Shown here: piece after piece, positions 1 through 8,691 of the stretch
How the letters are laid out: each line of letters starts with the position of its first letter
Position numbering within the stretch: the stretch's first letter is position 1
NCBI GenBank assembly: GCA_016716715.1
Contig: JADJVE010000006.1
Location: 62,001-126,000 of the forward strand
DNA from: Acidobacteriota bacterium
GTDB taxonomy: Bacteria; Acidobacteriota; Thermoanaerobaculia; UBA5066
DNA: 64,000 bases
Direction: 5' to 3'
Notes under the pieces: generated by a model
Databases searched by the model: none
The model's input: only the letters and a program-made list of their open reading frames with translations
Told to the model about the DNA's origin: nothing
Translations under genes and position numbers: made by a program

Positions 1-1
1 C

Positions 2-403
2 GAGGAGCTGCGGGCGAAGGCCGAAGCGGCCGGCCTCACCGGAGTCGTCCGCGTCCTGCCGTATCTGGACGACACGGATACGACCGCCCTTCTCGAGGGC
101 GCCGAGCTGCTCGTCTTCCCCTCGCTCTTCGAGGGATTCGGAATCCCCGTCCTCGAGGCGATGGCGCTGAAGACGCCCGTCACCTGCTCCGATCTGCCCG
201 CGCTGCTCGAGCTGGCGGGCGACGCCGCGCTCTTCTTCGACCCTTCGGACGACGCCGGCATCGCCCAGTCGATCCTCCGGCTCTGGACCGAGGACGAAAC
301 CCGCGACCGCCTCGTCGCGAAGGGTGCCGAGCGCGTGGAACGCTACGCGCAGATCGACGTGGCGGGCGGGTACCACGAGATCCTCGCCGCAGCCGGAAGC
401 TGA
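2..403 (+). CDS. Glycosyltransferase family 4, C-terminal part (truncated by window edge)
   Basis: Only the last 133 residues are in the window. They form the nucleotide-sugar-binding Rossmann half of a GT-B, family-4 retaining glycosyltransferase. The diagnostic E-x7-E motif is visible in LFEGFGIPVLEAMA, preceded by the usual hydrophobic strand ending in FPS, and followed by the ADLPALLELAGDAALFFDP-type segment typical of the family C-terminus. The enzyme would add a sugar to a lipid-linked glycan on the cytoplasmic face of the membrane. The next gene begins 28 bases downstream on the same strand, and the whole region is a glycan locus. Donor and acceptor cannot be read from this fragment. 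Confidence 0.85.
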   Translation, partial: EELRAKAEAAGLTGVVRVLPYLDDTDTTALLEGAELLVFPSLFEGFGIPVLEAMALKTPVTCSDLPALLELAGDAALFFDPSDDAGIAQSILRLWTEDETRDRLVAKGAERVERYAQIDVAGGYHEILAAAGS

Positions 404-431
404 CGGCCGCCCGATACACTTCCGGAAGACC

Positions 432-2774
432 GTGCCACGCCGCATCCTGCTCCGCTCGCTCGCCCTCACCGCCATCCTCGTGGCCTGCTTCGCCCACCTC
501 ATCTGGAACGGCTGGCACGCGAAGAAGATCGTCGCCGAGAACCTGCCGCACCCCGCCCTCTCGACCGGCAAGCGCGACATCGACCTCTGGCATCCCACGG
601 CGAGCCCCGGCCACGTCTACGATTTCACCTGGGCGTGGCCCGAGGACAAGCCATGGAAAGTGCCCGAGGGCTCGCGGCTCGAGGTCCAGCTCGCCTCGGG
701 CGGGCGGACCCGCCTTCTCGTCGTCCTCCCCGGGCACCCCTCCGAGAGCCCAACCTGGTGGGACGTCCTTCGCCGCCGGCACCGGCTCCAGATCGTCGGC
801 GACCGCGAGTGGGTCGACCTTGGCCCGCTGCCGGCCGAAGGGACGAAGTTCGAGATGCAGGTTTACGGCCTCCTGCCGGGCCCGTTTGGCTTCGCCGAGC
901 CGCACGCCGCCGGGACCGGGCACTTCGATGCCTTCTTCATCCGCCGGCCCGATTCTGCGCGCGCGCGGCCGTCACGCACGATCGTCCGCTACCGCTTCCG
1001 TGTCGCGGACCCGGTCCCCGCGGGCGAGACGCTCACACGCTTCTTCTTCTTCATTTCGTGCAGCAGCGTTCTGCAGGTCACCGGAATCGTCGCGCTCGTC
1101 CTGCTCTTCGCCGGCTGGTTGTGGCTGTGGGAGGGGAGGTTTGCGCGGGCCGTCGCGGCAGTCGTACCGGCTGTCACGCTGCTTCACGCGTGCGGACTCG
1201 CACCGTTCCAGGGAGCTGACGAAGCTACGCATGCGGGAACCGTCGAGGCCGTCGTCTGGAATCCCGGGCTCTTCGCGGAGCCTTCCCGCTATCCGAGGTC
1301 GCTGGAGCGCCTCTACGACGCCATCGGGTACGAGAGTTGGGTTGGATACCCGGACGTTCCGGTTTCCGTCGACTCGCCCGCGCGCCGCGCGCTCGTGCGA
1401 GATGTCTCGAATCTCCGGCTGGATGCGGAGGCCATACAGCCAGGGCGAGTGTTGTACGACGCGTCCATCATCAACCCGCGCACCCGCGCCCCGCTCTACT
1501 ACAACGCGTTCCGGATTCCGGGGCCGCTCCTTCGAAGGATGAGCGTCCTGAACCGGCTGGAGGCGTACGTCGTCCTGTCCGCCGCGGCATCCCTGCTCAT
1601 CTTCTGCCTTGGCGCCCTGCTCCTCGCGCGATCGGGAGCATCGGCTTCGATCCTGCTAGCCTACGGCCTCGTCGCACTCTGGCCGTATTCGGTGGGCGTC
1701 GTCGCGAGCTGCTCGAACTACTCGCTCGCAATCGGCATCGGACAGTTCCTTGCGGCATGCCTCGTCGCCGGAGTCTTGGCCCATTCGCGGCGTTCGCGGC
1801 TTCTCGCGTCGGCGCTGTTCCTGTCGGTGAGCTTGTTCGGGATCGGGGTGTGGGACGACTTCGTCTTCTTCGCCGTCCCGGCCGCCGTCGTCCTGACGAT
1901 CCTCGCCGCGCATGCCGTCACCCGATTGCCGGCCGGATCCGGCCGGAGGATGGCGATGGGCGCCCTGACGGTCGCCGCCACGCTCGCCACCGGAACGATC
2001 GTGTTCGCGCTCGCGACGGGCCGCATCCGGAACGCGATCTCCAGCTTCGGCACCCGGCTTCCGAAGGAACTCGGCGGGTTCGAGGATCCCTCGTTGTGGC
2101 TCCTGCTCGCCGCGGCCGCCGCCCCCTTGGTCGTGAGCCTCATGCTGGCCCTCGCCATCGTGCGCGCCGACGGCATGTCGGAGACGGGACGCGAACGGGC
2201 GGCCTGGGCCCGATCGGCAGGTCTCATCGCGCTCTTCGTCGTGATGTTCGTCCTCAAGCCGTGGTCCGCGATACCGTTCGAGGCGACACGGTTCGACTAC
2301 CCCGACGAGGTCGCCGCGCACTGGTCCGCCTTCTGGTCGAACAACTTCGCGTTCGACCAGGACGTGCTCTCGTGGAAGATGTACTGGGGCGTCTTCGGGT
2401 ACGCCGACGTGTCGTACCCCGACGCTCTCTACGCGTTCGCGCGATGGGGTTGCGTCGCGCTCTTCCTCGCACTTCCCCTCCTGAGCTGGCGGTTCACGCA
2501 CCGAAGCCCGGGCCGCTCTTCTCTTCTTCTCGTCGCCGTCGGATACGCCCTGACCGCGTGCGTCGTCACGAACTCGCTCCGCTACTTCCAGCCGACGAAC
2601 CCGTTTGGACGTTTCATCCTGCCGGCGCTCCCCCTCGTTGCGCTTCCTCTCCTCGCCCGCATAGCCGGCGAGGAACGGGAACGGGCGTTCGGCGTGGCGA
2701 TGGGAGCCTTCGTGGCGCTCCACGCGTGGACCGCGATTGCCCTGACGGGTTCGAGGTACACAGTCGGGCAGTGA
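432..2774 (+). CDS. Large polytopic membrane protein, DUF2142-like (possible GT-C enzyme)
   Basis: A 780-residue membrane protein. One membrane segment (about residues 6-24) is followed by an extracytoplasmic domain of about 170 residues, then roughly ten hydrophobic segments. A PFQGADEATH motif near residue 258 resembles the P-x-D-E-x-x-H signature I associate with DUF2142 proteins, which are GT-C-like and common in polysaccharide loci. I chose GTG at 432 because it lies after the upstream stop and directly precedes the basic, hydrophobic N-terminus; the frame is open further upstream but would overlap the previous gene. A TACACT box ends 11 bases before this start. Its stop abuts the convergent dehydratase stop at 2775. 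A glycan polymerase or membrane glycosyltransferase role is inference. Confidence 0.6.
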   Translation: MPRRILLRSLALTAILVACFAHLIWNGWHAKKIVAENLPHPALSTGKRDIDLWHPTASPGHVYDFTWAWPEDKPWKVPEGSRLEVQLASGGRTRLLVVLPGHPSESPTWWDVLRRRHRLQIVGDREWVDLGPLPAEGTKFEMQVYGLLPGPFGFAEPHAAGTGHFDAFFIRRPDSARARPSRTIVRYRFRVADPVPAGETLTRFFFFISCSSVLQVTGIVALVLLFAGWLWLWEGRFARAVAAVVPAVTLLHACGLAPFQGADEATHAGTVEAVVWNPGLFAEPSRYPRSLERLYDAIGYESWVGYPDVPVSVDSPARRALVRDVSNLRLDAEAIQPGRVLYDASIINPRTRAPLYYNAFRIPGPLLRRMSVLNRLEAYVVLSAAASLLIFCLGALLLARSGASASILLAYGLVALWPYSVGVVASCSNYSLAIGIGQFLAACLVAGVLAHSRRSRLLASALFLSVSLFGIGVWDDFVFFAVPAAVVLTILAAHAVTRLPAGSGRRMAMGALTVAATLATGTIVFALATGRIRNAISSFGTRLPKELGGFEDPSLWLLLAAAAAPLVVSLMLALAIVRADGMSETGRERAAWARSAGLIALFVVMFVLKPWSAIPFEATRFDYPDEVAAHWSAFWSNNFAFDQDVLSWKMYWGVFGYADVSYPDALYAFARWGCVALFLALPLLSWRFTHRSPGRSSLLLVAVGYALTACVVTNSLRYFQPTNPFGRFILPALPLVALPLLARIAGEERERAFGVAMGAFVALHAWTAIALTGSRYTVGQ

Positions 2775-4769
2775 TTACGCGCGAGATCGCGCATTCGGAG
2801 CCACAACAGGCGAGGGGAACCCGGGGCCGGTCCCGAGCTGACTGTCGGGGATGAGCTCCACGAGAGCCCGGCGGATGCCGTCCTGGGAGCCGATCTCGGC
2901 CTGCCGAGCGAGCTTCTGAACCGCTCGCTCGAGAACGTCAGACGGGACGGCCGAAATCTTGCCAACGAGGATCTTCGCCTTGTGCGTCGGGGAGACGTTC
3001 TCTTCTTCCGTCCCGACCTCCTCGAAGAGCTTCTCACCCGGCCGCACGCCCGTGAACGAAATCTCGATGTCCTCGCCGGGCTTGAGCCCCGACAGCAGAA
3101 TCATGTCGCGCGCAAGGTCCACGATGCGAACCGGCTCCCCCATGTCGAGCACGAAGATCTCGCCGCCCTTGCCGATCGCGGCGGCCTGCAGGACCAACTG
3201 GCTCGCCTCGGGAATCGTCATGAAGTAACGCACCATCTCGGGATGCGTGACCGTGACCGGGCCGCCGGCCTGTATCTGTTCGCGGAAGATCGGGATGACC
3301 GAGCCCGCCGAGCCCAGGACGTTTCCGAAACGCACCGCGATGAACTGCGTCCGGTAGCGGCCGTCGAGATCCTGGACGACCATCTCGGCGACGCGCTTCG
3401 TCGCGCCCATCAGCGACGTGGGCCGCACCGCCTTGTCGGTCGAGATCATCACAAATCGGTCGACTCCGTACTCGCCAGCGAGGGTGCCGAGGCACTGCGT
3501 CCCGAGCACATTGTTCCGGACGGCCTCGGCCGGGTTGGTCTCCATGAGAGGCACGTGCTTATGGGCGGCCGCGTGAATGACGAGCTGGGGGCGGTGCTCC
3601 TCGAAGACGCGCCGCATCCCGACCTCGTCACCGACGTCCACGACGACGGCGACCGGCTGCGCATCCGGCCAGCGGCGCCGGATCTCGCGATCCACGTCGA
3701 AGAGGGCGAACTCGGCCCTCTCGACGAGAAGAAGCCGGCGGGGCCCCAGCCGCGCCACCTGCCGCGCGAGCTCCGAGCCGATCGAGCCACCGGCGCCCGT
3801 GATCATGACGACGGACCCCACGAGGAAGCGCCGGAGCTCGTCCTCGTCGAGCTTGACCGGATCGCGTCCCAGCAAGTCCTCGATCTGAACGTCCCGGATG
3901 CCGCTCACCTCGACATTGCCCTGCAGGATCTCCCAGATCCCGGGCATGATCCGCACGCGCACGGGAATCTCCTCGCAGATCCGCACCAGCCGCCGGATGT
4001 CCCTGCGCGGAGCCTGCACGATCGTGATGACGACCTCGTCGATTGAGAGGTGGCGGACCAGCCCTTCGAGCTCGGCGGTCGTTCCGAGGACACGCACGCC
4101 CTGGATGATCGAGTCCTGCTTGGCTGGATCGTCGTCGATGAATCCCCTGACGCTCAGCTCGGCGTCCCCGCGGCCCAGAATCTCGCGCAGCGCAAGAACA
4201 CCAGCGCGGCCGGCGCCCACGAGAAGGACGCGCTTCTTCTCGGCATCGGACGCGCGGAGTCCGCGCTCCCAGCGCTCCCACGTGAAGCGGCGCAGGACGC
4301 GAAGGGCGAGCACGCCCCCGAACCCCAGGAGCGTGTCCATCACGATGATCGACAGCGGAACGCGGTAGTCCTGCAGGGTCTCGGGCAGCGCGAGGCGCAG
4401 AACGACGAGCGGGAGTGTGGCCGCGAACGCGGCGCGGGCGAACACGAAGCTCTCCGCAAGCCCGACGTACCGCCAAATGAACGAGTAGGCGCCGAATGCC
4501 GACAGTGCCGCAAACTGAAGCAAGACGACGAGCGGCATCTGCGTGAGGGCGTGCCCGAATGCAGCCGGCGGGACGCGGAAGTCGAAACGGATCGCGTATG
4601 CAACGAGGAAGGCGCCCGAGAGAACGGAGACGTCCAGCAGGTACTGCACCGGGCGGCTCTTGAGCCGCGACCAGATCTGGAACACGCTGCGCTGCGGAGC
4701 GGGCAAGGACGGTCTCCTGCGCGATCGACTGCGGACCCTTCTCAGGTCAGTGTTCCGGCCTCGCTCCAT
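2775..4769 (-). CDS. WbpM/PglF/CapD-type nucleotide-sugar 4,6-dehydratase, membrane-bound
   Basis: A 664-residue protein with the full architecture of large inverting UDP-GlcNAc C4,C6-dehydratases: several N-terminal membrane helices (about residues 40-155), a first nucleotide-binding fold (GAGRAG near 183), and a catalytic extended SDR domain starting with ITGAGGSIGSE near 320. The active-site region reads STDKAVRPTSLMGATKR near 440-456, with M-x-x-x-K where other SDRs have Y-x-x-x-K, as is normal for this subfamily. The product, a UDP-4-keto-6-deoxy sugar, feeds deoxy-amino-sugar synthesis. ATG at 4769 is chosen; a TAGAAT box lies 8 bases upstream and no Shine-Dalgarno sequence is seen. It is divergent from a WbpL-like gene, which is the usual functional partner. 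Confidence 0.9.
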   Translation of the reverse strand: MERGRNTDLRRVRSRSRRRPSLPAPQRSVFQIWSRLKSRPVQYLLDVSVLSGAFLVAYAIRFDFRVPPAAFGHALTQMPLVVLLQFAALSAFGAYSFIWRYVGLAESFVFARAAFAATLPLVVLRLALPETLQDYRVPLSIIVMDTLLGFGGVLALRVLRRFTWERWERGLRASDAEKKRVLLVGAGRAGVLALREILGRGDAELSVRGFIDDDPAKQDSIIQGVRVLGTTAELEGLVRHLSIDEVVITIVQAPRRDIRRLVRICEEIPVRVRIMPGIWEILQGNVEVSGIRDVQIEDLLGRDPVKLDEDELRRFLVGSVVMITGAGGSIGSELARQVARLGPRRLLLVERAEFALFDVDREIRRRWPDAQPVAVVVDVGDEVGMRRVFEEHRPQLVIHAAAHKHVPLMETNPAEAVRNNVLGTQCLGTLAGEYGVDRFVMISTDKAVRPTSLMGATKRVAEMVVQDLDGRYRTQFIAVRFGNVLGSAGSVIPIFREQIQAGGPVTVTHPEMVRYFMTIPEASQLVLQAAAIGKGGEIFVLDMGEPVRIVDLARDMILLSGLKPGEDIEISFTGVRPGEKLFEEVGTEEENVSPTHKAKILVGKISAVPSDVLERAVQKLARQAEIGSQDGIRRALVELIPDSQLGTGPGFPSPVVAPNARSRA

Positions 4770-4777
4770 CTCACGAA

Positions 4778-4783
4778 ATTCTA
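4778..4783 (-). promoter_or_regulatory. Candidate -10 box (TAGAAT) for the WbpM-like gene
   Basis: TAGAAT on the minus strand lies 8 bases before the ATG at 4769, with no purine-rich ribosome site between. Transcription starting about 7 bases after the box would give an almost leaderless message. No clear -35 element was found. This is one of a recurring set in the window. Confidence 0.4.
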
Positions 4784-4823
4784 CCGGCACGAGGATTTGG
4801 CTGCTGCGTTCGGCCCGGCGACA

Positions 4824-5861
4824 ATGCCCCGGATGACGGCGCTCGCGGTTTCTCCGCTCCTCGCATTTGCCGCCGCGGCCGCCTCGGCGTTCTTTCTCGC
4901 GCGGACCCGGGCTCCGTTCCTCCCCGAAGACACGCCGAACGCACGCTCCCTGCACACGCGCGCCACGCCGCGCTCCGGCGGGCTGGCCGTCCTCATCGGG
5001 CTCGCCGCCGCGGCCGCCTCGTGGGGAGAGCTCCCGCGCGGATCCGCGGCCTGGGCGGCCGCGGCGACGGCGCTCGTCGCGATCACCTCCTTCGCGGATG
5101 ACCGAAAGGAACTGCCGCCCGCGATCCGGCTCGCGCTGCACTCAGCCGCGGCCGCCGCGGTCGTATGGGGCGCCGGTCTTTCGGTTCCGGAGGTCTGGCT
5201 GCCCGGTTTCGGGGCCACCGGCACCGGCCGCGCGGCGGGTGTCCTCTCTTTTCTCGGCCTCCTGTGGATGACGAACCTCTACAACTTCATGGACGGGATG
5301 GACGGGTTCGCGGGGAGCATGACCGCCATCGGCGGATCGTTCCTCGGCCTCGCGCTGCTCGAGCACGACGCCCCCGGCCCGGCGCGCCTCTCGTTCGCGC
5401 TTGCCGGCGCTGCGGCGGGGTTCCTCACGCAGAACTGGCCGCCCGCTCGTCTCTTCCTCGGCGACGTGGGAGCGGTGACGATCGGATTCGTCGTGGGCAT
5501 CCTGACGCTTGCGGGGGCCTCGCGCGGCCGCCTTGATCCCGCCGTGCCATTGCTCGTGTTCGCTCCGTTCGTTCTCGACGCGACGCTCACGCTCGCGGGG
5601 CGCGTCGCACGCGGCGCACGCGTCTGGGAAGCGCACCGCATGCACGGCTACCAGCGCCTCGTCCTCGCGGGCTGGGGGCACCGTCGGACGCTGCTCCTCG
5701 AGATCGTTCTCATGCTCTTGAGCGGCTCGGCGGCGCTCGCGTGGGCCGACGCGACCGCGGACGGACGTGCAGTAATCCTGGCTGCGGTCGCGGCCTCAGC
5801 CGTGGTCCTGCACGCCGGCGTGCGACGCGCCGAGCGGGCCGCGGCGAGGCGCCCGGCCTAG
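4824..5861 (+). CDS. WbpL/WecA/MraY-family undecaprenyl-phosphate sugar-1-phosphate transferase
   Basis: A 345-residue polytopic enzyme that would start glycan assembly by moving a HexNAc-1-phosphate (or a 6-deoxy derivative) from a UDP sugar to undecaprenyl phosphate at the inner membrane. The family motifs are present in order: DDRKE near residue 92, NFMDGMDG near 154-160, GDVGAV near 213, and the cytoplasmic HRMHGYQR loop near 271. The last one favours the WbpL/WecA branch over MraY. Length is normal. Start ATG at 4824 (a second ATG lies at 4833); no ribosome site is obvious. The stop interlocks with the convergent asparagine-synthase stop in a CTAG. It is divergent from the WbpM-like dehydratase, as expected for a WbpL/WbpM pair. 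Confidence 0.88.
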   Translation: MPRMTALAVSPLLAFAAAAASAFFLARTRAPFLPEDTPNARSLHTRATPRSGGLAVLIGLAAAAASWGELPRGSAAWAAAATALVAITSFADDRKELPPAIRLALHSAAAAAVVWGAGLSVPEVWLPGFGATGTGRAAGVLSFLGLLWMTNLYNFMDGMDGFAGSMTAIGGSFLGLALLEHDAPGPARLSFALAGAAAGFLTQNWPPARLFLGDVGAVTIGFVVGILTLAGASRGRLDPAVPLLVFAPFVLDATLTLAGRVARGARVWEAHRMHGYQRLVLAGWGHRRTLLLEIVLMLLSGSAALAWADATADGRAVILAAVAASAVVLHAGVRRAERAAARRPA

Positions 5862-7732
5862 ACGTCCACGCGGTATTCGCGTCGCCAGAGCTCGAGCATC
5901 GCGAGCGCGAACAAACGGTGCTCGTTGACGAGCCCGCGCCCGCGAAGGGCGACAAGGCGGCGGACGGCCGCACGGTCGAGCAGATGCTCGCTCGCGTCCG
6001 CGAGGACCGACTCGACGAAACGCCCGAAGTCTCCGCGGAACCAGGCGCCCAGCGGCACGGAGAATCCCTGCTTTTTCGCCGCGTGCATTCCCGGAGGAAG
6101 GAGCTTCGCCGCAAGCCGCCGCGGGAGGATCTTCATCCCGGAGGCGTCCGCTCGAAGAGAATCCGGAAGCCGTCCGAAGGCGAACTCGATGATGCGCGGG
6201 TCCAGCCACGGCGCACGCACTTCCAGCGAGACGAGCATGCTCGCGCGGTCGACCTTCGCGAGGACGTCGTCCGCGAGGTAGCTCCGGAAGTCGGAGCGCG
6301 TTGCCTGTTGCAGCAGGCTCGTCCCGGCGGGCGCAAGGCCGGCGCGCCAGGCCTCGGGCTCACCCTGCGGGCCCGGCGATGGCCGGCGCAGGGGCGACGC
6401 CACGATGCCGCGCCGCGTGGCGGCGTCGAAGTAGATGTTCACGTGTGCGACCGCCGAGAGGGCGTCGCCCCCGAGCCCGATCGCGTAGTTCCGGCCGCGT
6501 GTCCCGACCGGGAGAAGCCTCGAGGCCGCCGCGGCGAGCGCGCGGCGTATGGGCCGCGGAAGGCGCCGCTTCAACGCCTCGTGCCGGCGCAGCCAGTCGT
6601 AGTGACGATATCCGCCGAACAACTCGTCCCCGCCGTCGCCCCCGAGCGCGACCGTCGCATGCCGGCGGATCGCCCGGGATACGAGGTACGTCGGAACGAG
6701 CGAGGAGTCGGCGATCGGTTCGTCGAACTGGCGGACGAGCGAGAGGATCAAATCGGTTGACGCGGGCTCCGCGACGAGCTCGGCGTGGTCCGTCCCGAAA
6801 TGCTCCGCGACGCGCCGCGCCTCCGGCGCCTCGTCGTAGCGCCCGTGCCCGGGAAAGGAGATCGTGAACGTCTTCACCCGCGGAGACACGCGCGCGGCCA
6901 TCGCGGTCACGAGGCTGGAGTCGATTCCGCCGCTCAACAGGATCCCCACCGGAACGTCCGCGATCATGCGGAGCTTCACGGAGTCGAGGAGAAGGCGCCC
7001 GAGCTCTGCCTCGGCCTCCTCTGCGGGCGAGTCCGGCGAGATCCCCGGCTCCGGGAGCGACCAGTACGGCCACACGCGGGCCGAGCCCGAGCGGAGGTCG
7101 AACCGCAGCGCGTGCCCCTGAGGGAGCTTCGCGTAGCCCGCGAGAAGGCTCCTCGATTCGGGCACGTAGCCGTATGCGAGAAAGAAGTCGAGCGACTCGG
7201 GATCGAGCCGGCGCGGAGCTCCGGGCGCCGCGAGGAGCGCCTTGAGCTCGGACGCGAACGCGAGCGCGCCGCCCTCGAGCCGGTAGACCAGTGGCTTCTC
7301 GCCGGCCCGGTCGCGGGCCAGGAGCAGGGCCTCGTCGCGCGGATCGAAGATGCCGAAGGCGAACATCCCGTTCAGTCGCGAGAGGCAGTCGGCGCCCCAG
7401 CGCCGGTACGCGGCGAGAAGGACCTCCGTGTCGCTGTTCGTGACGAAGCGGTCGCCGAGGGTAAGCAGCTCGTCTCGCAGCTCGCGGTAGTTGTAGATCT
7501 CCCCGTTGAAGGAGATGACGGCGCCGGTCCCGGGATCGACCATAGGCTGATGGCCGCCGGGGCCCAGGTCGATGATCGCGAGACGACGGTGCCCCAGCCC
7601 GACGCGGCGGTCCGCGGAAAACCACTCGCCGCTGTCGTCCGGCCCCCGGTGCGCCATCGCATCACGCATCGCGCGCACGGCGCCCGGGTCGACCGGCCCC
7701 AGCCTGCGGGCGCTTCCGGCGATGCCGCACAT
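5858..7732 (-). CDS. asnB: Asparagine synthase-type glutamine amidotransferase
   Basis: A 624-residue two-domain amidotransferase. It starts MCGIAG, so Cys2 is the glutaminase nucleophile after removal of Met1. The N-terminal Ntn domain (about 2-210) carries RGPDDSGEW and NGEIYNYRELR. The synthetase domain contains the PP-loop SGGIDSS near residue 265 and later GGDGGDELFGGY. It would use glutamine nitrogen and ATP to amidate a carboxylate. Inside glycan loci such homologues are often thought to amidate sugar acids rather than make free asparagine; which applies here cannot be told from sequence. It ends in a CTAG interlocked with the convergent WbpL-like gene and follows the Wzz-like gene by 35 bases. 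Confidence 0.9.
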   Translation of the reverse strand: MCGIAGSARRLGPVDPGAVRAMRDAMAHRGPDDSGEWFSADRRVGLGHRRLAIIDLGPGGHQPMVDPGTGAVISFNGEIYNYRELRDELLTLGDRFVTNSDTEVLLAAYRRWGADCLSRLNGMFAFGIFDPRDEALLLARDRAGEKPLVYRLEGGALAFASELKALLAAPGAPRRLDPESLDFFLAYGYVPESRSLLAGYAKLPQGHALRFDLRSGSARVWPYWSLPEPGISPDSPAEEAEAELGRLLLDSVKLRMIADVPVGILLSGGIDSSLVTAMAARVSPRVKTFTISFPGHGRYDEAPEARRVAEHFGTDHAELVAEPASTDLILSLVRQFDEPIADSSLVPTYLVSRAIRRHATVALGGDGGDELFGGYRHYDWLRRHEALKRRLPRPIRRALAAAASRLLPVGTRGRNYAIGLGGDALSAVAHVNIYFDAATRRGIVASPLRRPSPGPQGEPEAWRAGLAPAGTSLLQQATRSDFRSYLADDVLAKVDRASMLVSLEVRAPWLDPRIIEFAFGRLPDSLRADASGMKILPRRLAAKLLPPGMHAAKKQGFSVPLGAWFRGDFGRFVESVLADASEHLLDRAAVRRLVALRGRGLVNEHRLFALAMLELWRREYRVDV

Positions 7733-7767
7733 CTACAGGCGCTCCGGGCTGCCGCTGGAACGGGGGG

Positions 7768-8679
7768 TCATGCCCCGGTGCGGACGGCGTCCCGGAGGAA
7801 CGCGGCGAAAACCCCGACCATCAGCCCGGCGAGAGTCGCGAATCCGGTGTAGAGGACCGGCCTCGGCTGGGACTGGCGGAGCGGCTCGGCCGGAGGAGCG
7901 AGTACCTGAACCTGCAGGGCCTGCCCGACGAGCCGGGAAAGGAGCGCCGGATCCTTCAGGACGCCGTCGAGAATCTGCGCGCGGACGCGCGCCTGCGCGA
8001 GCTGAGCCTTGAGCCCGGACTCCTGGATCGTCAGGAAGGCCCACGCCGGGTAAGCGGAGCGCGCGGCCTGCGGGTCGATTTTCTGTGCCTCGAGGGCTGC
8101 GGCGACAGCAGGAGACGACGCTCCCGTCCCCTGCGGCATCGTCTTCAGAAGGCCCTGAACCTCCACGAGGCTGCTCTCGGCGGCGCGCAGGTCGAGCGTC
8201 GTCTGCGAGAGTGCGGACGTCAGATTCGACGTCGCCGCCGCCGCGACGCGGTCCCGGAGATAGGCCTGTGCAACGTCGAGGAGGCGGACCGCGCGCGTAC
8301 GCGCCTCGGCGGGGCTTGCGCCCCTCGCCGAGAGAGTCAGCAGCCCCTTCCTCTCGTCGAATCGGGCGCCATACGAGACGTCCGGCCGCGCGGCGTCGAG
8401 AGCGCCCGAAAGAGCGCGCGTGCCGATCTGTTGCGTGAAGGCCTGCGCGAGGCCAGGCGCCGACGGCAGGTTCGTGAGGAGCTGGGTCGTCACGAGCTGG
8501 TTGGTGACGGCCTGGCTCGACACCGACAGGCTCACGGCGGCCTCGCTCGTGAAGGTCTTCTGGGACAGAAGAGAGACCGCGAGCGCGACGGCCCCGAAGA
8601 GGACGGGCACTCCGATCACGAGGCCCGCCGATCGGCGCACGAACACCACCGCGTCACGAAGCGTCAAAGGGTCGTTCAT
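7768..8679 (-). CDS. Wzz-like chain-length determinant / polysaccharide co-polymerase
   Basis: A 303-residue protein with the classic Wzz layout: a short cytoplasmic N-terminus, a first membrane helix (about 18-40), a large periplasmic region rich in Ala, Leu, Gln and Thr that should form long helices, and a second membrane helix (about 280-297) followed by a short basic tail. It lacks the C-terminal tyrosine kinase of Wzc-type proteins. It would set the polymer length made by the Wzy-type polymerase, a candidate for which lies at 15420. The ATG at 8679 has a TAGACT box exactly 6 bases upstream that overlaps the stop of the preceding gene, suggesting its own promoter. Confidence 0.75.
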   Translation of the reverse strand: MNDPLTLRDAVVFVRRSAGLVIGVPVLFGAVALAVSLLSQKTFTSEAAVSLSVSSQAVTNQLVTTQLLTNLPSAPGLAQAFTQQIGTRALSGALDAARPDVSYGARFDERKGLLTLSARGASPAEARTRAVRLLDVAQAYLRDRVAAAATSNLTSALSQTTLDLRAAESSLVEVQGLLKTMPQGTGASSPAVAAALEAQKIDPQAARSAYPAWAFLTIQESGLKAQLAQARVRAQILDGVLKDPALLSRLVGQALQVQVLAPPAEPLRQSQPRPVLYTGFATLAGLMVGVFAAFLRDAVRTGA

Positions 8680-8685
8680 GACCGT

Positions 8686-8691
8686 AGTCTA
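8686..8691 (-). promoter_or_regulatory. Candidate -10 box (TAGACT) before the Wzz-like gene
   Basis: TAGACT on the minus strand ends 6 bases before the ATG at 8679 and overlaps the TAG stop of the WbuB-like gene. There is no Shine-Dalgarno sequence. The same hexamer at the same distance precedes the Wzm gene (40003-40008). Confidence 0.5.

Noticed and set aside
324..431. Upstream extension of the DUF2142-like gene
   Set aside because: It would overlap the preceding glycosyltransferase by 80 bases and gives a charged, non-membrane leader; GTG at 432 fits the membrane start.
5858..7732. Housekeeping asparagine synthetase only
   Set aside because: Not excluded, but its place between Wzz- and WbpL-like genes makes a glycan amidation role at least as likely, so neither is asserted.
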